Source: a bacterium (GTDB lineage: Bacteria; AUK180). Taken from it: DNA of 64,000 bases. This document shows, in pieces, positions 55,460 through 63,670 of the stretch; the stretch's first letter is position 1, and each line of letters opens with the position of its first letter. The DNA is taken from positions 188,932 to 252,931 of the forward strand of contig JAGLGN010000020.1 in NCBI GenBank assembly GCA_023144005.1, read 5' to 3'. A program made the translations under genes and the position numbers. The notes beneath the pieces are model-generated. The model ran no database searches. It was not told the origin of the DNA and worked only from the letters and a program-made list of their open reading frames with translations.

Positions 55460-57745
55460 TTATTCCCCCAAATATAACATCCATAGCGAAACCCCTGTAA
55501 GATCGGGAATCTTCGCTATATTAAACAGAGGTGAAAGCGGGCCTTTTCCTGTAGTGAATACCCCAATGCTTTCATCCGCAAATCTTATTGAATTCTCTTC
55601 GCATATCTCTTTGACCGCATTATCAAAAGTAGATATCTGATCCACAAGACCACTTTTCAAAGCGCGGGCGGAGCTGTATATTCTCCCGCCTGCTAATCCG
55701 GCAACTGTTTCGGCCGGTATTTCACGGCCTTCAGAAACCTTGGACTTGAAAGTCGTATAGAACACTTCAAGGTGATTTTTCATCAGAAGCAGATCCTCGT
55801 CCTCCCATTTGTCGAAGGGATCAAAGAAATCCGCTTTTTCACCGAACTTCACCGTATTGCTTTTTATCTTCAGCATTCTGAAGAAACGACCCAGATAATA
55901 CTTACCGCCGAAAATACCTATGGAACCCGTAATAACATATGGATTGGCATATATCCTGTCAGCGGGAGCAGCGATATAATACCCTCCCGAAGCAGCTACC
56001 GATTCCATGTAAACATACACTTTTTTACCCTTGTTCTGAAGCCGGGTCAAGGCATGATGAATCCTGTCCGACGCGAAAGCATCACCGCCCGGAGAATCGA
56101 TATAGAGCAGAACCGCCTTAATATTGTCCATCTTCTCTATCTTCCGGAACAGCTTTGTAAAGCTTCTTGCTCCAATGACGTCGCCTAGAAGCGGAGAGGA
56201 TTCTTCTGTATCCAGTATCATTCCCATCATCGGGATCACAGCAATTGACGGCTTGGCAGAATAGAAATCATCCTGGAAAGGAGATCTGTACTCACGAATA
56301 CTTTCATCTTCTTCTAAAATATCTTCTGAATAAAAAAAGTCGTCAATGAGGTCGAATTGCTTTGCCTTTCCCATATCCAGAACCGGATAATTATCCACGA
56401 GCAGCCGTGCACCTTCCTGATTCAATTTGCGCCTTTTAATGATCCGGTCCAAGGAGATGGAAAAAAGATCTCCGAGCAACTCTATCCTATTTTCCAATGC
56501 GGGGACAGAAGGCCCCTCTTTCATCATAGTCTCCGTGGCGCTCTTATAAATACAATCATCGGGCTTTACGATCTGGGCATCGATCTTTAAGAGGTCTAGA
56601 AGGCCGCCATAATAGAGGCTCTGGGAATATATACCTCCAAAATAGAGAGAAGATTCGGGATTGGCGAATATCACATCACCTTCCAATGCCAGAAGATAAT
56701 CCTTGAAAGGAATATATCCATGATCTAAAATAGAGATGACCGTCCTTCCCGAATTTCGAACTCGCTCGATAGCGGAAGCGACCCTTGAGATATGCGCCAT
56801 CGAAAGGCTGTTCTCACGGATCACGATATAGAGTGTTCGGAGCTTTTTCTGATCTAAAACAGAAACGATATTCTTGATAAGTCTTTCAATTGACGGAGTG
56901 TTCTTAAAAAGTCCCCGCTTACCGAAGGCAGAGTACTTTCCTTCAATTGTGATCTTTGCCTTTTTCTTCAGTGAAGGCAATTTCGGACGGGATTTGGTGC
57001 CCAGAGACAAGATCCCCGAGTACTCAATACCGGTGGCGTCAATATCGGTTCCGCCATGCATCGCGGTGTGGGCATTGCCAAGGAAAAAAGTGAAACCGCC
57101 TTTAAAGACTTCACCATTGGAAGTGTTTTCATAGGAAATATCAAGCTGCCCGCCTTCAATAATATCAACGGAAAGCATCAGGCCGAAGTCATCCGGCTCA
57201 TCTGCCCAGTCAAGATATCCTCTAAGGGTAAATAAGCCGGGATATCTCAAGGTCACTGTATTTTTAAAGTGTCGTTGTATGTAAGCGCCCCCATTGTTGG
57301 CGGCATCATAAATACTCATCCCCAGGCCCAGGAACCTTACCGGGTGCCAAGTGAGACCAAGGTCGAACCATGGAGTAACCTTCCAGGAAGAGTCGAAATG
57401 CAGATTCAATGCGCAGCCAAGGGCAAAATTATTCCCTTTGCCTAATAGGAAGGATTCGCCAAGGATACCGTAATTATCGACATCCGAGGGGTTGAATATA
57501 TAGGACAAGCCGTTTAATCCGAAAAAAGCGGTATTGTAGAATATTTCCGTAGTATTCTCATCACGGCCTTTAATTCCGAAAGAGCTTTCAAATAATCCTG
57601 CGTATGTAAGGTTAGCAGGATTCATATGCAATGAATCCACGCCGCGGTCATAAACAAAACCCCGTCCATAAGTGAAACTTGAGGTCAATAATAGCGCTAT
57701 GCTAATTGAGGTAATCGAAATCGCTTTTATGCCTGGAAACTTCAT
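55460..57745 (-). CDS. sppA: SppA-type serine protease with N-terminal outer-membrane barrel-like domain
   Basis: 761 aa from ATG 57745, chosen because GGGAG sits about eight bases upstream; the frame opens eight codons earlier. Signal peptide MKFPGIKAISITSISIALLLTSSFTYG. Residues about 30-260 look like a PorV/UPF0164-like barrel (MNPANLTYAGLFESSFGIKG, WHPVRFLGLGMSIYD). Then a 67K-type tandem SppA: catalytic Lys in YKSATETM (about K401) in the first half, catalytic Ser in SVAASGGYY (about S586) in the second. SppA clears signal peptides; the barrel fusion would place it in the outer membrane. It overlaps the gene upstream by 44 bp. Confidence 0.88.
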   Translation of the reverse strand: MKFPGIKAISITSISIALLLTSSFTYGRGFVYDRGVDSLHMNPANLTYAGLFESSFGIKGRDENTTEIFYNTAFFGLNGLSYIFNPSDVDNYGILGESFLLGKGNNFALGCALNLHFDSSWKVTPWFDLGLTWHPVRFLGLGMSIYDAANNGGAYIQRHFKNTVTLRYPGLFTLRGYLDWADEPDDFGLMLSVDIIEGGQLDISYENTSNGEVFKGGFTFFLGNAHTAMHGGTDIDATGIEYSGILSLGTKSRPKLPSLKKKAKITIEGKYSAFGKRGLFKNTPSIERLIKNIVSVLDQKKLRTLYIVIRENSLSMAHISRVASAIERVRNSGRTVISILDHGYIPFKDYLLALEGDVIFANPESSLYFGGIYSQSLYYGGLLDLLKIDAQIVKPDDCIYKSATETMMKEGPSVPALENRIELLGDLFSISLDRIIKRRKLNQEGARLLVDNYPVLDMGKAKQFDLIDDFFYSEDILEEDESIREYRSPFQDDFYSAKPSIAVIPMMGMILDTEESSPLLGDVIGARSFTKLFRKIEKMDNIKAVLLYIDSPGGDAFASDRIHHALTRLQNKGKKVYVYMESVAASGGYYIAAPADRIYANPYVITGSIGIFGGKYYLGRFFRMLKIKSNTVKFGEKADFFDPFDKWEDEDLLLMKNHLEVFYTTFKSKVSEGREIPAETVAGLAGGRIYSSARALKSGLVDQISTFDNAVKEICEENSIRFADESIGVFTTGKGPLSPLFNIAKIPDLTGVSLWMLYLGE

Positions 57746-58451
57746 TTTCTTTCTCCCTTTTATCTTCAATATCAGGTGCCATCACCTCTAAGCCGGAACC
57801 ACTCACTGCCAAACAATACTTTTCGGAAGGTATTGAATACCGCTTGTTCTTATCCCTTAAGACGAGGCCGGCGTCCAGCATTCTCAGTAGATATACCTTT
57901 GCAACTCCAGGCTTTCTATTCAAATCGAGGGCGATCTCTGACAGCGTCATATTCCCGCCTGACGCCAATATGGCCATAACAGAATTCACGGAACTGCGCC
58001 CGCTTGAAAGCCCATTGCACAGCCCTTGGATCGTAGAGAGGTAGATATTATTATTTTTCACACCTTTAAGAATGGTTCTTTCATCTTTAATGCTTATGAA
58101 GATCATCTCCTCGGAAGGAGCGATAATACTCATCTCTTTCGGGGTCAGTACAAAGGCAATATGCTTATACTTGAGTTCCATTGTATTGAGAAATTCCTCA
58201 AATGCGGCATAGCCGTGAAAGGAAATGAACGGCTCGATGGCACCGGCAGAATTTATTATCACTGTATCCCCGCCTTTTCCTTCAGGTGGTATGGGGATGG
58301 CAAAGCGGTTGAAATATTCAAGATCGAGGACCTCTGCATCGGGCGAGATCAGAGGAAGCTCCCGATTTATCAGATAAGTATTCTTAAATATATAAGTATT
58401 CGGCGATTTGCTTATGTGAGCAGTAAGTTCATTTATTGACATGGTTTGCAT
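57702..58451 (-). CDS. Unknown protein with C-terminal winged helix
   Basis: 249 aa, not recognised as a family. The N-terminal about 150 residues are alpha/beta (LNTMELKYKHIAFVLTPKEMS, MIFISIKDERTILKG). Residues about 160-225 form a winged-helix DNA-binding-like unit: NSVMAILASGGNMTLSEIALDLNRKPGVAKVYLLRMLDAGLVLRD. No metal or kinase motif is seen. It begins at ATG 58451 directly behind a TATAAT box, so leaderless. It heads the sppA-clpC-tamB-ompA transcript and overlaps sppA, so it could be its autoregulator; this is inference. Confidence 0.7.
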   Translation of the reverse strand: MQTMSINELTAHISKSPNTYIFKNTYLINRELPLISPDAEVLDLEYFNRFAIPIPPEGKGGDTVIINSAGAIEPFISFHGYAAFEEFLNTMELKYKHIAFVLTPKEMSIIAPSEEMIFISIKDERTILKGVKNNNIYLSTIQGLCNGLSSGRSSVNSVMAILASGGNMTLSEIALDLNRKPGVAKVYLLRMLDAGLVLRDKNKRYSIPSEKYCLAVSGSGLEVMAPDIEDKREKENEVSRHKSDFDYLN

Positions 58452-58456
58452 AATAG

Positions 58457-58485
58457 ATTATACTGTATCGTATAGCAAAAATCAA
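58457..58485 (-). promoter_or_regulatory. sigma-70-type promoter of the envelope operon, leaderless layout
   Basis: Minus strand TTGATT (58480-58485), 17-bp spacer, TATAAT (58457-58462), then five bases and the ATG at 58451. No ribosome-binding site. Divergent from the kinase gene. Confidence 0.55.
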
Positions 58486-58487
58486 TA

Positions 58488-59303
58488 ATGAAAAGGATCC
58501 CGATTAAATCCTCAATCTCCAGCGAATCCTTCAAGATCATTGACAAAGATGAGATCTATTTTCTGAAAAGAATACGATTGGATTATTTAAAAAAGCTCTC
58601 TAAATTTGACAGGGATAAGATCAAAACGAAGTTCCTCTCCCTGGAGTCACCCTATCTCACAAAGATCAAACATCTTGAATACCGCCTAAGGACCGTTGAC
58701 ATATTAACAGAATACATCGAGGGAATACCTCTGAACTCTTTCATGGGTTTGAAGAAATATGGGAAATACTTTTCACCGGAATTCAAGAACTACACTTCCG
58801 GATGTATAATACTCGGACTTGACGAACTTCATAAGAACGGATTACTGCACGGGGATATGAAGCCCTCGAACATCCTGATAGGAAAAGACACACTTTCGCC
58901 GAAGATCACGGATTTCTATTTCAATTATGTAAAAATAACTCATGGTATCCCTTTTCTGAAGAAATTTCCTTTCACCAGAAGCAGGTACCGGCTGTTCGGC
59001 TCGAGAAATTATCTTCCACCCTGCAGCTTCCGGAATACCAATCCCGTAAAAGGACTTGATCGATTTGCCATGGGAGTGACCCTCTTTGAGATCTTCACCG
59101 GCAAACCGCCCGTTCCATCCAGATTCATTTCGTCCAAAGAGCGGCTTCCTGAGTGGAAATTATCTGAAGAGCATAATGATTATTATATTGAAAACCTGGA
59201 ACATTCGAATATCAAGTACCAAGCGGTAAATCTGATCCTGGACCTCATTGTAAACTATCGAGATAATATTAATTTGAAAAAGGCGGCGAAGGTCTTTGAT
59301 TAA
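58488..59303 (+). CDS. Atypical serine/threonine kinase-like protein
   Basis: 271 aa. Kinase catalytic region: a VAIK-type Lys at K27 (IYFLKRI), catalytic loop LLHGDMKPSNILI at 119-131 (HGD at 121-123 replaces HRD; D123, K125, N128 retained), Mg-binding DFG replaced by DFY (142-144), and later GLDRFAMGVTLFEIFTGKPP. The Gly-rich loop is absent or very short and the N-lobe is truncated. It may be a non-RD kinase of low activity or a pseudokinase. No membrane helix or sensor domain is seen. It is convergent with nrdR (4-bp overlap). Confidence 0.8.
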   Translation: MKRIPIKSSISSESFKIIDKDEIYFLKRIRLDYLKKLSKFDRDKIKTKFLSLESPYLTKIKHLEYRLRTVDILTEYIEGIPLNSFMGLKKYGKYFSPEFKNYTSGCIILGLDELHKNGLLHGDMKPSNILIGKDTLSPKITDFYFNYVKITHGIPFLKKFPFTRSRYRLFGSRNYLPPCSFRNTNPVKGLDRFAMGVTLFEIFTGKPPVPSRFISSKERLPEWKLSEEHNDYYIENLEHSNIKYQAVNLILDLIVNYRDNINLKKAAKVFD

Positions 59304-59755
59304 TCTTTTTTCTCTTCAATTACCTTAGCGATATCTTCGTAGAATTTTTCGATCGAGTTGTACCTCTTATACACCGATAAGAATCGTATATAAGCTATAT
59401 CATTGATCTTTTTCAGATATTTGAGAACGATACTCCCAATATCATCGGATGTGATTATATTTGTCTTGAGAGAATATATTTCCATCTCGATCTCATCAAG
59501 CAAATTGGTTATCTGCTCGGTTGAGATATTGATCTTGCTGAAGGCGCGTGTAAGGCCGTTCAATATCTTATGCTTTCCGAATGGTTCCAGATTTCCGTTC
59601 TTTTTCTGAACCCGGACCTCAGAAAGATCGATCATCTCAATAGTGTAAAATGTTCCCAAACATCCAATGCACTGCCTCTTTCTTCGGATAAAATTATCCT
59701 TCATCCGAGTATCGTTCACCTTAAGGGCGTCTTTTCCGCAATACGGGCATTTCAT
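59300..59755 (-). CDS. nrdR: Transcriptional repressor NrdR
   Basis: 151 aa. N-terminal zinc ribbon with C3/C6 and C29/C32 (MKCPYCGKDALKVNDTR, RRKRQCIGCLGTFYTIE), then the ATP-cone domain from about residue 46 (VRVQKKNGNLEPFGKHKILNGLTRAF). NrdR senses ATP/dATP and represses ribonucleotide reductase genes by binding NrdR boxes. The VxDSR motif is VNDTR here. No RNR gene is nearby. 45 bp separate it from the RAYT element. Confidence 0.95.
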   Translation of the reverse strand: MKCPYCGKDALKVNDTRMKDNFIRRKRQCIGCLGTFYTIEMIDLSEVRVQKKNGNLEPFGKHKILNGLTRAFSKINISTEQITNLLDEIEMEIYSLKTNIITSDDIGSIVLKYLKKINDIAYIRFLSVYKRYNSIEKFYEDIAKVIEEKKD

Positions 59756-59793
59756 ACTGTATTATACACAAAAGAATGGAATAGTCAAGGTTA

Positions 59794-60654
59794 CTAGCTT
59801 AGGGACGTTGGTGAAGAGTGTGAAGAGTTTGCCTTTTTAATTACTTGTCCGACCCAATTACGAGAGCGGTTCATCACTCTAGCGATTGTGGCATTGGATA
59901 TCCTTGACTTATGTAAATGCATCACTATTTTTCTTCGATGTCCGATCATTTCACCGTCGTACAGTTTACTCAGAAGATCGCTCTTTGAGATATTCACTTT
60001 GGACAAATACTTATTCAGCAGTTTTTCCGCGTCTTTGCCGGAAAGATAGCGTCGTTCGGCATATTTGCTCATCTCCCGGCCCTTTCTACGCTTGTCTGTC
60101 AACAATAATTCATCAGCGCTGCCAATGAAATCTTCTGAAACAGGGAAGGTATCATCCGAACTGCTTTTAAGGTATCCTTCAAGCCTAAGCAACTTGGATA
60201 TCTTGGTTTTGCCCTTGTTATTGTAGAAAGAGATACTGGAATGGGGATAATCCTCAGGATGCTCAACCAATTCAGCCTTAACAGGATTATTGTGAATATA
60301 ATGCAGAATATGGAATAGATACTGTTCGTCCAGGACCGTGGAAGATTTAACCCTGCCTTGAAATACACGGCCGGCAAGGTCGTATTTTTTATTAAAGTAC
60401 ATCGCGTATCGTGTATTAACAAGGCGGAAGAAGTGTTCCAGAGAATTCTCCCTTCTTCTAAGCAATAGGTGGATATGATTGCGCATCAGGCAATAGCCGT
60501 ATATTTCCATATCCATATCCTTTGCTACTTTATTGATAATGCTGTAATAGGCATTGAAATCATCATCGGAAAAGAACAACGGGTTCTTCCGCTGTCCCCT
60601 GCATGTTATGTGATAAAAGTAATTAGGCTCATCAAATCTTGCTCTGCGTACCAT
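59794..60654 (-). CDS. REP-associated tyrosine transposase (RAYT, Y1/IS200-like)
   Basis: 286 aa. HUH Y1 transposase: FYHITCRGQR near residue 12, MRNHIHLLLR near 57 (HUH), nucleophile Tyr in RLVNTRYAMYFNKKY near 81-95, and a C-terminal helix-turn-helix resembling a DnaA-type module (HKSRISNATIARVMNRSRNWVGQVIKK). AAGGAGGGG directly before the ATG lies just inside the right terminal repeat. The last about 11 residues are encoded by the left terminal repeat, and the stop codon lies outside the element in host DNA. Intact. Confidence 0.92.
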   Translation of the reverse strand: MVRRARFDEPNYFYHITCRGQRKNPLFFSDDDFNAYYSIINKVAKDMDMEIYGYCLMRNHIHLLLRRRENSLEHFFRLVNTRYAMYFNKKYDLAGRVFQGRVKSSTVLDEQYLFHILHYIHNNPVKAELVEHPEDYPHSSISFYNNKGKTKISKLLRLEGYLKSSSDDTFPVSEDFIGSADELLLTDKRRKGREMSKYAERRYLSGKDAEKLLNKYLSKVNISKSDLLSKLYDGEMIGHRRKIVMHLHKSRISNATIARVMNRSRNWVGQVIKKANSSHSSPTSLS

Positions 60655-60696
60655 TTTCCCCTCCTTAAACTCTTCACACTCTTCACCAACGTCCCT
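59801..60696. mobile_element. RAYT insertion element with perfect 30-bp inverted repeats
   Basis: Terminal repeats at 59801-59830 and 60667-60696 are perfect inverted copies beginning AGGGACGTTGGTGAAGAG. The 896-bp element holds only the transposase and its ribosome-binding site. It lies between nrdR and dtd in the orientation of the dtd/argF operon and directly abuts the dtd TAG, so it can be read from the argF promoter. Terminal repeats this long are unlike classical IS200 elements, which have subterminal hairpins. Confidence 0.9.
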
Positions 60697-61128
60697 CTAT
60701 AAAACCAGAGTAACCGGACCATCATTTTCCAGAGTCACGGCCATATTAGCGCCAAAGATGCCTTTTTTTACCGTCACGCCGTGCCTTTCAAGAAGCTCCG
60801 CGAATTCAAGGTATTTCTGCTTTGCCTTTACGGGCTCCTCCGATTCAGTGAAAGAAGGCCTATTCCCCTTTTTAGTAGAAGCGTATAGGGTGAATTGTGA
60901 AATAAGGAGAATCTCTCCGCTAATGTCTCTAACCGAAAGATTCATCTTCCCCTTGTTATCTGAAAAGATCCGCAATTGTGATATCTTCTTCGCCAATTGC
61001 TCGGCTTGAACTGTGGAAGACCCCTTCCCTATCCCGATGAAAAGCAATAAGCCTCTGCCAATGGCAGAGATCTCTTTACCGTCAACAGAAACCGATGCTT
61101 TGCTGACCCGTTGCAGGACTATTCTCAT
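60697..61128 (-). CDS. dtd: D-aminoacyl-tRNA deacylase
   Basis: 143 aa, normal length. Hydrolyses D-aminoacyl- and mischarged glycyl-tRNA. Seen: MRIVLQRVSKASVSVDG start, SQFTLYASTKKGNRPSF near residue 77 (SQxTLxA catalytic motif) and ENDGPVTLVL at the end (NxGPVT motif). ATG overlaps the argF TGA (ATGA). Its TAG stop is the junction with the RAYT element. Confidence 0.97.
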   Translation of the reverse strand: MRIVLQRVSKASVSVDGKEISAIGRGLLLFIGIGKGSSTVQAEQLAKKISQLRIFSDNKGKMNLSVRDISGEILLISQFTLYASTKKGNRPSFTESEEPVKAKQKYLEFAELLERHGVTVKKGIFGANMAVTLENDGPVTLVL

Positions 61129-62054
61129 TTCATCAATAAATAGAGAATACCCTTCTGAAGATGCATTCTATTCTCCGCCTCATCAAAGACCACGGAGTGT
61201 TTGGGATCATCTATAACATCGTCTGTGATCTCTTCGCCTCTATGCGCGGGAAGGCAGTGCATTACAAGAGCATCCTTATCTGCGAGATCAAGAAGGTCTC
61301 TGTTCAGCTGAAAGTCCTTGAATTTACTCACTCTCTCAGCATGCTCCTCTTCCTCTCCCATTGAAGCCCATACATCTGTGTAAACAAGGTCGACATTCTT
61401 GACGGCGGCCTTGGGATCATTCATTATATTCAGGGTACAATTATTATCCTCCGCTATCTGCTTTGCTTCTTTCAGTACATTCGCGTCAACTTCATATCCG
61501 CTCGGTGAGGCAATGTTTAAATTCATTCCGGTACGGGCGGCACCATAAAGCCAGGAATGCGCCATATTGTTTCCGTCGCCGATATATGCGACAGTCGCGC
61601 CCTTCGGGTCTCCTCTATGCTCCACAAAAGTGAAGATATCGGTAAGTACCTGGCAGGGATGAAGGAGGTCTGTGAGTCCGTTAATAACTGGAGCCGTGGA
61701 ATACTCGGCAAGTTTCTCGACATCATTATGGGCATAGGTCCTGATCATAATACCATCAAGATATCTGGAAAGCACTACTGCGGTATCCTCGATGGATTCA
61801 CCCCGGGCAACCTGAAGATTTGTCTTGATATCCAGATATAAGGGATATCCTCCCAACTGGAACATTCCAACCTCAAACGATACCCTGGTCCTTGTAGAAG
61901 CCTTTGAAAAAAGCATTCCCAGGGATTTTCCTTTCAATGGATGATATTCGTCACCCGCCTTCTGATATCCCTTGATCCTGGCAGCAGTCCGGAAAAGATG
62001 CTTGATCTCCTCCTCATTCCAATCTTTGATCGCAACAAGGTCCTTTTTCTGCAT
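61125..62054 (-). CDS. argF: Ornithine carbamoyltransferase
   Basis: 309 aa from ATG 62054, chosen because GGAGG lies five bases upstream; a GTG four codons earlier overlaps that site. Transfers carbamoyl phosphate to ornithine to give citrulline (arginine synthesis, or reversed for arginine catabolism). Seen: SKASTRTRVSFE near residue 54 (carbamoyl-phosphate loop), HPCQVLTDIFT near 132, ornithine loop region DVWASMGEEEEHAERVSKF, and HCLPAHRGEEITDDV near 268. Length fits anabolic OTC. No other arg genes are linked; the CEOS-like gene upstream also acts on ornithine. Confidence 0.96.
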   Translation of the reverse strand: MQKKDLVAIKDWNEEEIKHLFRTAARIKGYQKAGDEYHPLKGKSLGMLFSKASTRTRVSFEVGMFQLGGYPLYLDIKTNLQVARGESIEDTAVVLSRYLDGIMIRTYAHNDVEKLAEYSTAPVINGLTDLLHPCQVLTDIFTFVEHRGDPKGATVAYIGDGNNMAHSWLYGAARTGMNLNIASPSGYEVDANVLKEAKQIAEDNNCTLNIMNDPKAAVKNVDLVYTDVWASMGEEEEHAERVSKFKDFQLNRDLLDLADKDALVMHCLPAHRGEEITDDVIDDPKHSVVFDEAENRMHLQKGILYLLMK

Positions 62055-62527
62055 ATATGCCTCCACTTTTTTTTTATCATATCAACTTAAAATTTAAAGT
62101 CAAGAGCTATTTTTCTGATTCATAAATTGAGGATATAGGTTTATAGAAAAATGGACAATTGACAATTGACAATGGACAATTAAAACAGCGAAGAATGGAG
62201 AAATGAATAATGAAAAATTTTAGGGATGGGGCTTGACCTGTCCTCCGTCATTCCCGCGAAAGCGGAAATCCATCCCTCTCCACTTACAAACCTATCACCT
62301 TCTACTTACTCACCCCGCACATCGTACATCCAACCTCGTACTCTGTCTGCGCAGCAGGCTGTGGGTACACCGCACTCATTGTTCGTTGGAATTGATTCAA
62401 ATCTAAGTATTCCATTGTCTATGTATTTATGAGACAGCACACTAGTGTACTGATTGAGCAGCAGCAACACAGGGGACGATAGATTTTGTCAAGTTGATTT
62501 CTGATTTTCCCCTTGCAATAGAATTCA
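62055..62527. other. Gene-free region built of short dispersed repeats
   Basis: No ORF. Contains a local array of GACAATT units (about 62153-62182), a CGTCATTCCCGCGAAAGCGG segment at 62246-62265 of the type found as dispersed hairpin repeats in many genomes, bracketed by AGGGATGG / CCATCCCT, and the second copy of the 32-bp repeat (62388-62419). It separates argF from the CEOS-like gene. Confidence 0.6.
62388..62419. repeat. 32-bp dispersed repeat, copy 2
   Basis: Matches 15209-15240 with three differences; see that entry. The similarity extends weakly downstream. Confidence 0.7.
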
Positions 62528-63670
62528 TTAACGAATTAGGTGTGGGTAATCTTTCTCTCTATTTTGGAATGAAATAATTTTCTGATTTTGAATTATTCCA
62601 CTATTTATTTCTATTGCTTTTGATATAGTTCTGTCGTTTTCCCATGCTTTTTGTCCACTCATAACTATTGGAAGAAAAGGCAATAAGGCTTCAGAAATAT
62701 CCCATGAAGCAGAATTCCAATAATAACTGGGGCTGTGGTCAACTGAATAATAAAATTTACCATCAACATTAATCATCGGGTGTTCAAATGTTGTAGGTTT
62801 TGCACACCAAAATCCCATTCCTTCGTCACAGCTTATATCAATAATAAGAGTACCTTTCATCAACTTATCTGCGCTATATTCAGGTACAAACATTAATGGA
62901 CGCTCAATATCTTGAAGAGTGCCATTAACGATTATTTGCATGTCTGATAATACTTCCGAAAATGGGCGAGTGCTACCGTCAGATTCAACTGATAGCATGT
63001 TTCCTGAATCGTCACTAATCATTTGTTTAAATATTATTGTTGGCAATTGATCACCTACATCTGTTGGTTTTCGGAGGGTATATATTGTAAGGTTTGTTAC
63101 TCCCTGACCTTGCAACGCATAAACTGCTCCTCGACTTACAGAACCAAAGCTAAATATCACTGCTTTCTGTGGTTTTCCATAATTTCCTATAACACCTATA
63201 AGGCTTAAAGCATGGTTTACACCGGCATAGCCTGCAATTTCATTATTTTTGTAAAAAATATGCATGTTCTTATCACCCGCTCTACTCCATTTATACATTT
63301 GTTCCCATGCAATAAGTGTTAATTTTCTTTCAATGGATATTTGAGTAATTTCTTGTTGTTGCACACAATGTGGCCACCCCCAAACAATTGCACCTTCGTG
63401 TACTTGAGCCAAATCTTCTCCTAAAGGCTTAGGCATAATCACACAATCATAATCTTTCAGTATTTCTTCTCGGGGAGCAACTCGTCCTGATGTAAGTTTG
63501 GCTATTGTGTAATCATCCATTCCAAATCTCAACCCATATCCTAATTCAAATGTAATTTGTTTTCTAAACCTCAGAGGGATACGTTTTATATGTTCAGGAT
63601 GAATTGCTACTCGTTTTTCATTTTCTTTTAGTGATTTTCCAATCACTCCAACTGTTAATAATTGTATCAT
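62528..63670 (-). CDS. N5-(carboxyethyl)ornithine synthase / alanine-dehydrogenase-like protein
   Basis: 380 aa. AlaDH/PNT N-terminal family: KENEKRVAIHPEH near residue 15, WGWPHCVQQQEI near 97, then a nucleotide-binding region (KAVIFSFGSVSRGAVYALQGQG near 168), LIIDISCDEGMGFWCAKPTTFEHP near 275 and YSVDHSPSYYWNSASWDISEALLPFLP. These blocks are those I associate with N5-(carboxyethyl)ornithine synthases, which reductively condense ornithine and pyruvate with NADPH, rather than true alanine dehydrogenase or saccharopine enzymes. ATG 63670, no clear ribosome-binding site. AT-rich compared with argF, so perhaps acquired. Confidence 0.75.
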   Translation of the reverse strand: MIQLLTVGVIGKSLKENEKRVAIHPEHIKRIPLRFRKQITFELGYGLRFGMDDYTIAKLTSGRVAPREEILKDYDCVIMPKPLGEDLAQVHEGAIVWGWPHCVQQQEITQISIERKLTLIAWEQMYKWSRAGDKNMHIFYKNNEIAGYAGVNHALSLIGVIGNYGKPQKAVIFSFGSVSRGAVYALQGQGVTNLTIYTLRKPTDVGDQLPTIIFKQMISDDSGNMLSVESDGSTRPFSEVLSDMQIIVNGTLQDIERPLMFVPEYSADKLMKGTLIIDISCDEGMGFWCAKPTTFEHPMINVDGKFYYSVDHSPSYYWNSASWDISEALLPFLPIVMSGQKAWENDRTISKAIEINSGIIQNQKIISFQNREKDYPHLIR

